Shown: positions 12,201 to 23,517 of the stretch, one piece after another
Numbering within the stretch: position 1 is the stretch's first letter
How the letters are laid out: each line of letters starts with the position of its first letter
NCBI GenBank assembly: GCA_025738555.1
Contig: JAOVFP010000010.1
Coordinates: forward strand, 434,001-498,000
From: Cyathus striatus
Lineage: Eukaryota > Basidiomycota > Agaricomycetes > Agaricales > Nidulariaceae
Direction of reading: 5' to 3'
Length of the DNA stretch: 64,000 nucleotides
Position numbers and translations under genes: made by a program
Notes under the pieces: model-generated
What the model was told of the DNA's origin: nothing
Databases searched by the model: none
What the model saw: only the letters and a program-made list of their open reading frames with translations

Positions 12201-12838
12201 GTGAAACTAGTAATTACCCTAACACCAAGAGTGATAGCTGCACAGAAGACTGGGAATCAGAGAGGCCCTACGATAACGGTATCGGTACACATAGACAAAC
12301 ATCTAGTCAGGCGGGCCTAGCTTCGAATACAGAATCCCACGTCGGATTACCAGGGGCGGAGGGGGGGGCTGCACATATGAATCGCTTGACTGAAAACATG
12401 GAAAGGGACAAGCCAGCGCACAAGCCAGATACACATAAAAGTGCGAGTGAATTGCTTCAAAATGACAGCAAAATAAACCAAAGATTGTTGTTGTTGGACG
12501 ATCAAGAACTGGAGGTAGAAGAAGGGGCTAATATCAAATATCCCACTAAAAGCACTCCCAAGCCGATCGGGGTGGAGGACGTAGGCATGAGTTCTCGGGG
12601 GCAAAATGCCACTCAGGAAAACGTGGGAAGGATGGATAACGAGGTAGATACACACATAAGCTCCAACCATACGACTCGCGGTCATACCCATGAAGAGGTT
12701 GAAAGCATATGCGCTAGCGCCGCGTTGGAAGCCACAAGCCAGACGAATCTGCTGGATACTTCCGAGCTTGATAAATCAAGAACAAGAACGAAGAGTCTTT
12801 GGAGGAGATTCCTTTGCTGTTTGATGTGTGCTTGTTAA
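9210..12838 (+). CDS. NACHT-domain STAND NTPase (fungal NLR-like)
   Basis: Exons 9210-9297, 9339-10990, 11053-11201, 11243-11395, 11451-11730 and 11789-12838 join in phase to 1123 residues. The first exon holds the motif that opens many basidiomycete NACHT proteins (FAGAHRFIINGNINAYDY). Exon 2 has DPPKCHPETR-type sequence, Walker A GPAGAGKSA at about residue 86 and Walker B VVIIDGLDEC at about residue 188, followed by the winged-helix-like region (HASFGDYLLDHSRSGRFF). No WD40, ankyrin or TPR repeats follow; the C-terminal 350 residues are hydrophilic and end in FLCCLMCAC. Family members act as nucleotide-driven switches in self/non-self or stress sensing. Three introns are only 41-62 nt. The exon joins after 11201 rest on phase and splice sites only. 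The sensing input is unknown. Confidence 0.78.
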
Positions 12839-13952
12839 GTACACTGTACATGCACGGTTCACTGAAGGGGACGTTTTCCTGTAAGGTTGAAACTGACAGG
12901 GTTCAACCCCAGTCAAAAGTCGGTCTAGTGATGTCGAGTGCTATCCAGTGGTATCGAGGACTAGATGTCACTCGATATTGCAATAAAATCTGGAATATAA
13001 CGATTTTTTCGTGTAAGATCTAAGTATGTCAAGGCTGGACAAGCGCCAAGAATAAGTTGGATTTGCCAAACTGCTAATTTCTTGGCAAATATAGCGATAT
13101 CTAGTGCCGCTTTCATCTTATTCCAGCTGTATCTGACGTTGTTGAAGCATTTCCGAGGGATTTGTACAGATATAGAAATAAAATCAAAAGCACATATATA
13201 GGAAATTTTTCTACTGGGGTACATTTGTCGGTATCCAACACATCTAATGCTACAATACTACTATACTAGCCAAGCCCACTACTTCAGCTGACTTACTATG
13301 TGCGAGCCCCAACTTCATGCAGCTGAACGGACAGAAAGTAGTGTTAGCAATGAATTTCTGAAAATTAACTGAAATAATACCTTGCGCATGTGCACACCCC
13401 GCTTCGCCGACCCACACACCCGAAATCTAACAACCATCTTGTGGACCAACCATCGAGGTAGAGCGTCGATGATGAATTGATTGTGGACAAAAGTATTGCT
13501 GGGAGTCATAGTTGAAGGCGGGAATATGGGGAAGTCGGATGAAGTCCTCGCTGGTTCCGAGTTCGTTTACTAAATGAGTCAAATGGGTACATGTCAAGAC
13601 GAAAAGATACTATGCCACATACCTATGAAAGACCACTTCAAGACACGTAGTGTTGCTCGCAGATATGTGAGGATAACGTGAGGATAACGTGAGGGAGGAG
13701 TGAAAAGGTGTCAGTTAAATTGCGTGAGGCGCGAGAAGTTGGTGGGAGTTGGTGGGAACGAAAAGAAAGGGCCTGTCATATGCTACGCATAAGCGTTACA
13801 ATTATATATGTAAGTGCAACTGATGGAAATGGGAAATGAACGCCATAAGCGAAAGTTTATGATAGCACTCTCACAATTCAGTTTACCCCAGATATCGCTC
13901 GAAATGCCCAGATGCTGTTGAGAAAATGATTGAGAGACGTCTCACTGTTTTG
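12839..13952. other. Intergenic, short tandem repeat only
   Basis: No gene is visible. GTGAGGATAAC occurs twice in a row near 13668-13690 and a third partial copy follows. Confidence 0.5.
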
Positions 13953-14141
13953 TATGGAAAGTCTAACGACCACGCTCAAACGCATCAATTATAATTGATC
14001 TCCGGTGCCCGGCACCACGGCTTCTCGGTTAGATATTACAATCTTTGTTTCAGAATTTCACTTAAGCGAGATTGAGCGCTTATTAGCTGAAGCATGGTCG
14101 TCTGGTACGGCAGTAACTAGTTATTTAGTTCGTTACAGTAA
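13953..14141 (+). repeat. Left terminal inverted repeat
   Basis: This is the inverted copy of 16691-16893. It contains the internal palindrome ATCAATTATAATTGAT near its outer end. Confidence 0.8.
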
Positions 14142-14335
14142 AATAGAATAATATACCTATACAGTACTAGCTCCGATATAAGTATTTTTGGACTATGAGT
14201 AAGTGAACTGAATACTTGTTACAAGTCCTTCAGCTTGTCTCGAGTTCAAATAATTTACATCGATACGAGCGGAGGATGGCTCATATTACAATGTACATGG
14301 GAGGTGTTAATAATGAATCGTTGCCTGACCTAATG

Positions 14336-14531
14336 CAGTTTGTGTTATGTTGATTTGAGATTCATCCGCCAAGTGACAAGATATTACAAAGCAGCGCAGG
14401 AGCTTGCTTGCGAGCACAAGGATTGGAAACTTTCCCAAATTCACACTGGTAGAACTGCCCCTACATTTGTTGAAGAGGGAGCATACCATCACTTTTGTGC
14501 ATCCGATTTGACTACAAATTCACCTCAGTAA
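14336..14531 (+). other. Possible captured gene fragment inside the element
   Basis: A short open frame (DLRFIRQVTRYYKAAQELAC, then HKDWKLSQIHTG) has protein-like composition unlike the AT-rich DNA around it. It has no start context, no domain I recognise and ends at 14531. A captured exon is one explanation and chance is another. Confidence 0.2.
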
Positions 14532-16690
14532 GCCACCTTTGACATATATACACGATTGACATCCAGGTAATTATTTTATAACTTATCATTTGCATACTCT
14601 GACTCTAAAAGTAGCGGACTCCCAGACTCATGATGTACAATACTTTTATAATATGTGTACCGTACCATAGTCTGTACACCTTAACTTGTGTTCAACGCTA
14701 AAGTATGTTTTCGTATTATAAGGTATACTTATCAAGGTATTGATACGACTAACTTTTAGTAGTACTTTATTATGTCAGTAGTAGCACCACCAACATAAAA
14801 TAGGTATTTACGTTAGTTATATTTAGTACGAAGGGTATCTGGTTAGCAATAATGAAATAGAACGACTTTAAAGACTATAGCTTGATTTCAGAGACTGGGT
14901 TTTACACTTCAATTGCAGTACTAGTTCAAAAACTCGGATAACCAATATTCAATTCAATTCAACAGTACTCGGTACTTCAAATTCTAATTAAAACTTCGGA
15001 TACTGATTTCAGAACGTTACTCTACTTTGAGAACGGAAGACGGCTCGTGCAGTACTTGCCTTCCATACAGCTAACCTGAACTACCTATATACTATAACGA
15101 CGCCTAGGCATATTGTGTAATGTAGTCTAATTCCAGTCTTTAGGTAATGTGCTTCCAAGAATATTTACTAAGCTAGGACCGACTCTGCACATGAGAAATC
15201 GTGTGGATGCACCTTGTTTCAAAGGCGCTCCAAACGCTGCGGCGTTGGTATTTTTTAATACATGTGCTAGAACATGCGCTTGCATTGGTACGCGCTCGGT
15301 TACAGAGGATTTCGGAGTTAACGGCTTGTTCTGATGTGCGCATCAATTGTGCGTGATGGCATTAGTACCGTTCTTGGCTGTTTCATGCGCCATTGTCCAT
15401 GTGGTTTCATACATGTAAGCCGTACAACCACCCGGTTTCTCATATGGGGGGTACAGGCCGTGTTCTGTTAATGCTACGGATTTGAGTGATACCGGCATAG
15501 GTACTTTGATTTAGGATTTATTTCGGAGTTTCATACCGTGGCACGTGACGCATTGGACTTCGTGCTAGAACACCATTCAAGGTGTACAAGAGTGATACAG
15601 CGGCTTCATTATAGAATAATAATAAAATAAGTAGCTTCATGGCTACCGTGAAAAGAGTAATATATTAAAATAAATGCAAGGGACCGAAGCCATATGATAT
15701 ATTTTTCAATACCCTTGGTTTGTATCAGTGCGACACTTTGGCTGGCGGCACGGGCCTCAACCCCAGCCCTTGTACTCGTCCCTTAGTAAGGTATCTTGTA
15801 AAAGATACTATAGTTGGCAATTTGGGACTCATTCCAACTCTTGTACTCATGGGGCGGCCCTTGCACAGGCTTAATACGAATATTTGAATAAATGCAATAA
15901 TAATCGAAAAATAGGTTTATTTTAAAAGCCGGCGTATCAGTATACCTTTAGTACTTTGATTACTTACTTTTCAAGTTCACGGTAGTAATGGCGGATAACT
16001 TCGACAACCTCTTATTAGTCTCGAGCGGTCAAATAGCGTGACACTGTCACTCTGTGTTTATAGAAAATACAACAAAAAATCAGATAAATCAGTACTACAG
16101 TTTCTAATGCAAAACCCTATAAAACAACTCCGTATAAAAATGTGCAGATCTACACATGAATATACGGTGACAGTGACACCTCTCTCGCTTACATCTCGGC
16201 TCATCTATCGCATAAACACCTACATCCAAGCATATACTTATAGGTATATTATTCTATTTATTGGAGAGGTGAATTGTTGGTTGGGTGTACCTAACAAAGG
16301 CAAATATTGCGAGTGGTTGAGAAGTCTGTTCGATGGAGTTGTCCTAAGGTGAGAGGAACGAAGTTAGAATAGAAAATAACAACTTGCAACGTAACGAGAG
16401 AGAATGAACTCCAAAACAAAGTCCCAGCGTAAAAAAAAGATGAAAGGAGCATAATATCGAGTAATTTGACAGCGAAAGTATTGAGACGACGTATTAACTT
16501 AGAATTACGGTGGAAGATGATGTAAAACTTGCGTAGATCGTCTGAGGGATTATGTGGAGAACGCCGTGAGCGGAACACGCATGGATGCGTCGCGTGAACA
16601 TGACCTAGCCGATTACGTGATACAGTCTTGAACGTCTTGAGATATCGAATAATTTGCGATTTGCAGCGCAGGCAATTTGCCTGCTCTACA

Positions 16691-16893
16691 TTACTGTAAA
16701 GAACTAAATAATTGCTTGAGCACACATAGTTACCACCGTACCGGACGACCACGCTTCAGTTAGTAAGCGCTCAATCTCGCTTAAGTGAAATTCTGAAACA
16801 AAGAGTGTAATATCTAACCGAGAAGCCGCGGTGCCGGACACCGGAGATCAATTATAATTGATGCGTTTGAGCGTGGTCGTTAGACTTTCCATA
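16691..16893 (-). repeat. Right terminal inverted repeat
   Basis: This is the inverted copy of 13953-14141 with about 15 extra bases (16711-16725 region) and a handful of substitutions. Confidence 0.8.
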
Positions 16894-17388
16894 GTTTTGT
16901 ATGTGTAATGCTGCCAAGACTTCATTTTGTGTCTCGGCAAAGTACCCTAGATATTCCTTGATAAAAACCTGGAAACGATATCTCGCACGATACAGCTTGA
17001 TATCCCTAGGCTGATTTTTCACTGGGGTTCAACGTTCAGGGCCAGTACAGGGCTACCGGTGAATACTGGGTGTACATGTAAACTGTAAAGTATGCCACTG
17101 TTTGTTACTATTTGTTATTCCGTTTCAATCACAAAGCAGGAATCTGACGCGACGCCTGTCGTTGCTCCGGATTTTATCCGGGTTTGTTCCGGATCGCAAC
17201 GCTCACTCAGCAAAGGAGTTGGTAATTAAACACCATAATTTCCATGGCCTACAGCAGCATACGGCCTCCGTCCCATTCAAGCTCCCTATCCTTGAAGATA
17301 TGATGATACTGTAGTCAATATGCTTGTATGTATTGGAGATAAGCTTAGGACAACGATCCTAGAGCAATTGTATCCTACGTCTCACTTA

Positions 17389-17540
17389 CACCTCAGACAG
17401 GACTGAATCGGATCGCGTTGCATATGGTACACCGTTAGAATGTGATTCTCGCCCCGATGCTAAAAATAGCCTTTTTTAGAAGGTGTTAACATCGGGGTGT
17501 ACCATATGTACCGTGATCCGATTCACCATTGTCTGGGGTG
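17389..17540. mobile_element. Fold-back MITE, PIF/Harbinger-like
   Basis: The 152 bp element is nearly all inverted repeat. The left arm CACCTCAGACAG and the right end CTGTCTGG-type GTCTGGGGTG match as inverted ends, the arms continue through GAATCGGATC and CATATGGTACACC, and the core pairs CCCCGATG with CATCGGGG. TTA flanks both sides (17386-17388 and 17541-17543), the three-base target duplication expected of PIF/Harbinger elements. No coding capacity. Confidence 0.75.
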
Positions 17541-17543
17541 TTA

Positions 17544-17894
17544 TAATGTGAACATTGCATTATTTCTTGTCCTTTGGTATATGATGTTCTGCGTTAAGAT
17601 AGCTGCTGATATTAAGCGACAGTCTACAGATATCTATCAAGCCTGTACACACTTCTAAAAAACTACCCCGGATTCCGACATGTAGCATGACAAAGCCTTA
17701 TCTTCTATGGAATTGTGTATAATTAAAGGCAGATACAAAATTAAGAGATAGACTAATGGCGCTTCTCATAAAAGAATTGCCCAACGTTCTCCACGAACTG
17801 AGTCTGACCTTTAACTGGTTTAGTACGAGTGGATCCGACGTGGAAGCTGATTAATAAAATAAGTATAGTATGATATCGCATTAAACTGTACGAC
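17544..17894. other. Intergenic, no gene seen
   Basis: Short spacer between the MITE and the 3' end of the secreted-protein gene. It must hold that gene's terminator but no clear signal stands out. Confidence 0.5.
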
Positions 17895-18621
17895 TTACGA
17901 GACATCCTTTCCACCAACTTGGCCGTGGTAAAGGAAGGTTAGGAGACGCTCTCCAGTAACCTTGTCGGTGACATTGAAGTCGATTATGCCGTTCTTTCCG
18001 GTCGTAAGCAAGACCTCGTGGAAAGCGTTGCGGTCGGTGAATCCGGAAAGAGGGGTAGGGTCCTATGAAGCATTAATACACGGCATTATGGTACCAGTAT
18101 AGAAAAAACGTACAGTGAACGTGCCGTTAGGGATGGCCAAGCGAATCAGATTATCAATGATTCCGACGTAGGAGAAAGCACCGATATCAGAGCTGTAAAG
18201 CTCGAAAAGGTGAAACCCTTCGTCACCGAACAGGTTTACACCAGCGAGGGGAATGTTGGATGTCCAGCTGGCGAAGTACTTGGAGCCATCAGCGGGAACA
18301 AGGGGGGTTCGGAACTGGCCCCTCTGTCCTTTCTTAGGATTGGCCGGAAGCGAAATGGTGTAGCATCCAGGGATCTGAGCGGCGATAGCTGGAGTGCAAC
18401 GACCAGAGGTGATGGTACTGTATTAAAATGTTAAGTAAACACAAGTAGTAACGCTATGGAAATACTAACGCGTCTGCGAAGTAGGTCCAGGGCTTCTCTT
18501 TGATAGGACCAACCTCGAGATGAGTACCATCAGCAACGACAGAGCCCTTCGAACTTGGAGCAGCTTGGATGCCAGAAGCAAAGAAAGCGATGGTGAGAAG
18601 AATAGCAAGTTTGTTGAACAT
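17895..18621 (-). CDS. Predicted secreted protein of unknown family
   Basis: On the minus strand, exons 18621-18470, 18417-18114 and 18062-17895 join in phase to 207 residues. The N terminus MFNKLAILLTIAFFASGIQA is a strong signal peptide followed by APSSKG. The mature protein has only two cysteines close together (SGRCTPAIAAQIPGCYTI), several glycine/aromatic stretches (GDEGFHLFELYSSDIGAFSY) and one sequon (NGT). It ends GKDVS at a stop that overlaps a GTAAGT-like string, so a further 3' exon cannot be excluded. I do not recognise the family. A secreted enzyme-like or effector-like role would be a guess. Confidence 0.72.
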
Positions 18622-20476
18622 GATGATCTTGGGGATTGTCGAGGCCGAAAAGTGATTGTGTGACTGCTGTGAGCTCGAGTCTGAGGAATCACTCCAAAGA
18701 ATCTGCGGTATTTATGTATTTCAATCAAGCAAGCTTGAATCGATTGAAGCAATTAAGATGATCAGCGGTGAGGCCCGCTACGTTCCAAAAGTGGACTCGC
18801 GGTTCCTCGAAGAATAATGAGTTGTTCCGGTGCCTGAAGCCCCGAGACCAATGTTGGCTGTGAGAACTCGGTGAAATGAAGTGGATGTAAATCTGTCATA
18901 TTCATGTAGGACCTAAAGAGATAAGTGACATATACGCGTGTACCAGGATGCCTATGCCATTGACGCCTAAAGGCCTAATTGTCCAATTGTGAGACAAGAT
19001 CAGACGAGTCCCAGACGGTCGTTGGCAGAGATCGGAGTGCCTGCCTAACCATGGTATGTACTCAATTGTCAAGTTTTGACATACAACGCGTCGATACCGC
19101 TGTGTATTATCTTGGCTCGGCGACTATAATTGGACGATGGCGATTGTTATGTTGTCTTTTCATGACATTTCAGAAAATACAACCCACCATCTGTCAAGTT
19201 GTGTCTTAAAGATTGGACCGAGGTATTTAGGTGATGTTGAGACTACGAATGAAACACCTCACCGGAGGCTACATCCCATGAAATGGATGAAAAATGAGTA
19301 TGCTAGGCACGTTTGAGCATGAAGATTTCAAGTTTTGATAGGCATCACCTGATAAACGTCACCAAGTCGTCGACACGCCATTTATTTGGTTTTGTTAAGA
19401 TTACATGGCGACAAAAATTGTACATTTCCAGCCCACGGTGCTTACCACACAAGTACTGGTCCTATCATTGTCAAGTAGCTCTTTAGATTCGGATGTTTAT
19501 ACTTGTTCGTTCGAAATTACTGCAAGTATCATTGGCAACACATATTTCTTCTTTATTTGTCATTCGAGATCGTTTTCTACTTCTTTAGAGCCATCAAACG
19601 CCTAACTGAATCACCCTGATGATGGTACCTGCTAAAGCTGTCGGCCCTATGAAGGTCTATGATCATCATTTCCGGGTGAGGGCCCCGAGGGGACCCGGAT
19701 GCATTTGATGCTCTGGCAGTGATAGGATTAAACAAAACCTCGTGCAATTATGTCCTGAGATATTTTAATAGTTGTTTACTTACGAAAGGGAGGAGAGGCT
19801 ATGCCGATAACTCCTAAGTTGGTATACACTATTCTTATTCAAGGCTAGGCCAAATTTTCTACCTCACAAGTCTGTATTATTGTACTATGTTGTGTTCCCA
19901 CTCACCCACAAGGCTAAGAGCTTACATCGTAACAATGTCATGCATAAGTGTGATTCTGGCAGTAATTCCTGGCTTGTACCTGATTCTTAAAATAACCTTG
20001 AGTCCAACTCTGTCCGTAATCCGGATCAGTGGGTCATGTTTAGAACACCCTGGTCCATTATAAAAACTGTATTCATAGCCTTCGAGTACGCTGGATAGTC
20101 AATAAAACGTTCTGCTCAAGTTCTGCTAGCTCTCGCTGATGTGTGGCGCTGATTAGTATGTATTTCAATATTTCAAGGTGATGTTTAAGGGAACACATGT
20201 AGGTTTACGTGTTCATCAATTGCACCCCAAGATCTGGCGAAAGAAACTGGACGAAGCGAGCTTAGTGTATATAGTTTCAAGCTTGAGCTGCATTTCAGTT
20301 GGTTACTATATGCACGAGGTATATCACAGTGTCGATATAAACGAAGCGGTGTCTACATTTATGCACATTTACACCTTCGTTGCTGCGCTAATACAAAGAT
20401 ATTTATAGATGCACTTCTCGCTGCGGAAAGCTAGGTACAAAATACTAGCAGTGTGCACTACTTGGGCAACTACATC
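18622..20476. other. Intergenic, no gene seen
   Basis: Nothing with a recognisable motif on either strand. Short open frames around 19405 and 20178 lack supporting features. Confidence 0.5.
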
Positions 20477-21335
20477 ATGCCTACTGGTCGCTCACAGGCT
20501 CCAACATTAACTGATATTGAGAACACACTTGTTCCTATATTTGACCGAATCTACGAAAGCGCATTTCTGGACAGTGGTTCTGAGCAAAAGGTTTTTGATA
20601 TTAACACCTCAGTCGAGGTGTATACTCTCTGTTATAACTAGTACGTGGTATAAGGTTTCAAGCTTGCTTTCTGCTGATAACTAGAATACCAAATATATCT
20701 TTAGCCTAATGAAACGTGAAAATGGAATTGTGATGACTGCCTCCACCGCGCCGAATACGGTACGGTCAGGGTCTGGTGGCGATATATATCATTTTATTGA
20801 CCAGTACTTCGAAAACAAAGCAAAAACTATAACACAAAGCTGTCCCCCTGCCGACAAAACCGACGTCTTGATATATATACTGAAACAATTCAAAGGATAT
20901 CGGACCACTGCACGAACTATATCTAGGATGATTTACTACCTCGATCGTGACTACATACAAAGGCTAACAGATGAAGGTGCTGGATGGTTTGGATTGCCTT
21001 GTACGTCAAAAGAATATAAAACGGCCGAGGAAGAGGAACTTCGAAAGTGGGGATACGATGGTACATCAGCAGGAGCCAAATTGGCAGATGCACTAGCCTG
21101 CGCATAGGCAGCAAGTCCTATCAATCGACTCATCCCAACCTATCCCCTTGCATTACGACGGTTTCGAACTGGGGCTGTTGAACCACTTTTTGTCGAATCG
21201 AAGAGTACGATGGAATGGGTGAAAGACAATATTCTGGCTAGGCGAGAGAATGCAGAAGTCGATACGAGGCAAATCATGAAAGAGCTCAGAGAGATGCTGT
21301 ATCTGATGGGGATTCATGAAAGGGTTTTTTCCTGA
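20477..21335 (+). CDS. Truncated cullin-like protein (N-terminal repeats only)
   Basis: Exons 20477-20640, 20705-21060 and 21112-21335 join in phase to 247 residues. The order of motifs matches the start of a cullin: a first helix with LVPIFDRIYESAF, then SVEVYTLCYNYL (cullins: LYTVVYNYC), IYHFIDQYFENKAKTI, and YRTTARTISRMIYYLDRDY followed by DEG (cullins: YINRLFTYLNRHWV...DEG). A later PTYPLALRRFRT recalls VYTLALVQWR. The gene ends long before the C-terminal RING-binding and neddylation region, so it cannot be a normal E3 scaffold; it could at most bind a substrate adaptor. Without the third-exon splice (GTACAT at 21061, CAG at 21109-21111) there is an in-frame TAG at 21105, so a pseudogene is possible. 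Confidence 0.5.
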
Positions 21336-22035
21336 ATTATAGGCAGAAGATTAGTGATACGTATAGACTATCATGCGAGATTTAGGTAGATGAGGCATGC
21401 ACTGTGTTCTGTTCGTGCACAGGAACCCTTCAAATCGTGGTTGTAGCGGAAACAATGATGAGTTTCTGTATAATTTGGCTCCTCTGCCTTCATCGGCATT
21501 ATTCTTTATCAACAGTCAGGGCCGCCCACGCTACATAGAATCGCAAAGATGTAATGTATACTCTCGATATGCCTTCATATCGTCGAAGGAGGCAGCAGTG
21601 CTACTAACCATCAGCATGAACTCTATTTGATTGTTTCTACCCATCCATTCTGAGATTAAGATATTAGGCTAAAGTCAATAGCCGCATAAATTATCACTCA
21701 AGTAATGATATATATTACACGAGATTGCGCTCATCTCTCTAAATGTCTATGTAAACGAAATTACGTTATACTTTCCGTTTTTCATGGTATGGATTAAGTA
21801 GAACAAAGGCCGTCGTGGGGACCGCGCATTCGATAGCACCCTGTCAAAGTTCTATATCATCCTGAGTTTCCGAAATAGATAGTCCAGTTTTCTGAAGGTT
21901 TAACACAATGCGACATCCCTGTACAAATAAGCTCCAATTTGGTCCTTTACCTTGGAAGGTTAGATTCTTACAATCACCGAAAGTATCATCACTGGCAATC
22001 TACATTTTTCAATTATATTCAGATGACAGATATAA
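21336..22035. other. Intergenic, no gene seen
   Basis: AT-rich spacer without motifs. Confidence 0.5.
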
Positions 22036-23180
22036 TCAATTCATAAGACGTACAATATCATGAATTCCGTTGAAAAAACGAGGGCCACCTGCGAGGCGAG
22101 TGGTATAATAACAGCTGCAATAACTATGGTTCACAGGACAAGCATTAACATATGGAAGAGAGCAGATTAATGGAATAGGTTTACTTGAAATGCCTGAAAA
22201 AGCCCAAGCCCCGTCCCTACTCGCTACTTGAATCAGGGGGATACTTAGCCGAATGCCTAAGCTTCTCTTTCTTAGTGTCAGACCCCAGATTATACTATGA
22301 ATTAATAACAACATGAGGCTTGAGTTCGCAAGAGCTATCATCAGTGTCATCATTGATCAAAAATAGAAGATAGGCATACCCAGATAAGACTGCTTTCTCT
22401 GCCTCGTCGGAAGCGTGATAACCTTGAATACGACAGCGAGCATCGAACTCCAAACTCCGCATATATGAGTAAAGCCCGACGCAAGTTCGTGCAGTATCAA
22501 GAGTAAATAGCGTTGCGAGAAAATAGCCCATGTATCTATTTTTGTTGTATAACGCGTAAACTGCTCACTTATCAATGATATGTAAATATATGACATGTAA
22601 GAAAGGACTTGCTTCGAAGCAGAAGAATTGTATCATAGAGCATGAGACATATGTGGCAAGATGTCGCTAACGTATTGAACCACACGCGACAAAAGTTTTC
22701 TTGTAAAACCGGAGGCCTTGTAAGTGGACCCAACACTGAGTAGACGCTAAATCTAAATTTTAATGATTGAGTATACCAAATGACACAAAGTGTAAGACGT
22801 CACATCAGAAACGGAAGAGGAATGTATCGAAGACATATGTATACTCGCTTGATGAAGAATGGGGGTGTTCTTTAACACCCAGATAACATGAGCCATACGA
22901 CGTCGAAGATAAAGTGAACACATACTTCCAAATATATTTATATTCTTCTTTGAAATTTTTAATGATATCCCAAATAAAAATGACAAGCATAACGACTGAA
23001 ATAAGTTAACGGTGATCCTGGTTTCCAGGGATTACAAAACAGATTCAAGTACTCACTGGAAGTGCACTGCCGCATCACAAAATGGTATTCATATGTCGAT
23101 ACCTGCTGTGGGGCATATACATCCATTACTAGTTGCCTTGGTATACCAATGGACCTCTCTTTATATAAATTTTCCGCCAT
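22036..23180 (-). pseudogene. DUF6533-like multi-pass membrane protein, model uncertain
   Basis: Read on the minus strand, the region around 22990-22900 encodes FIWDIIKNFKEEYKYIWKYV, close to the opening signature of the fungal DUF6533 membrane family (a hydrophobic stretch, then E-rich EVEYIWK-type sequence). Further on, hydrophobic segments appear near 22470 (WSSMLAVVFKVI then RQRKQSYLG) and near 22340 (MTLMIALANSSLMLLLIHSI then RSLGIRLSIPLIQVASRDG), in the order expected for this family of roughly seven membrane helices. I could not join the pieces into one clean frame; there are stops between them. It is either an intron-rich gene I failed to resolve or a decaying copy. Confidence 0.4.
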
Positions 23181-23517
23181 ATCCGATTTAGGTAGAATAA
23201 GCGCTCAATTAAGTTCGCCTACATAATTAGGTTAACATCAAACAGTGCCAAGGGTAAGAAAATGCTTAATTGCTTAAAGAGCTAAGAAATACCAATTATA
23301 TGTCGTTCTTGTGTGCTCAGGCATTTGACAGGCATGGCGAGCAAAGGCGAGCAGTGTGCATTTGAATAACTTACGTCCTACTTGGCACTAAAGTGCTCGC
23401 GGCTGACTTGGCGCTAACGCCCGACGACCAATTGCAGGCAATAAAAACTATTTACACTTGTTTATGTACATATGTGAATGATTACATCATCAGTTCTTAT
23501 TCGCCTTGACGATACCC
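23181..23517. other. Intergenic, no gene seen
   Basis: Short AT-rich spacer without motifs. Confidence 0.5.

Larger units (their letters stand above)
13953..16893. mobile_element. Non-autonomous DNA transposon with long inverted repeats
   Basis: The left end (13953-14141) and the right end (16691-16893) are inverted copies of each other, about 190 and 203 bp, mostly identical apart from a 15 bp insertion in the right arm and scattered transitions. Both ends start TATGGAAAGTCTAACGACCA. GTTTTG stands immediately outside each end (13947-13952 and 16894-16899), a possible 6 bp target duplication; GTTTTGTAT is present at both junctions if the boundary is shifted. Long inverted repeats of this kind are typical of Mutator-like elements. 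No transposase domain is visible inside, so it would need a helper in trans. Superfamily assignment is tentative. Confidence 0.75.

Noticed and set aside
16291..16752. 153-codon minus-strand frame at the right end of the inverted-repeat element
   Set aside because: It runs into the terminal repeat, lacks transposase or other motifs, and looks like chance.
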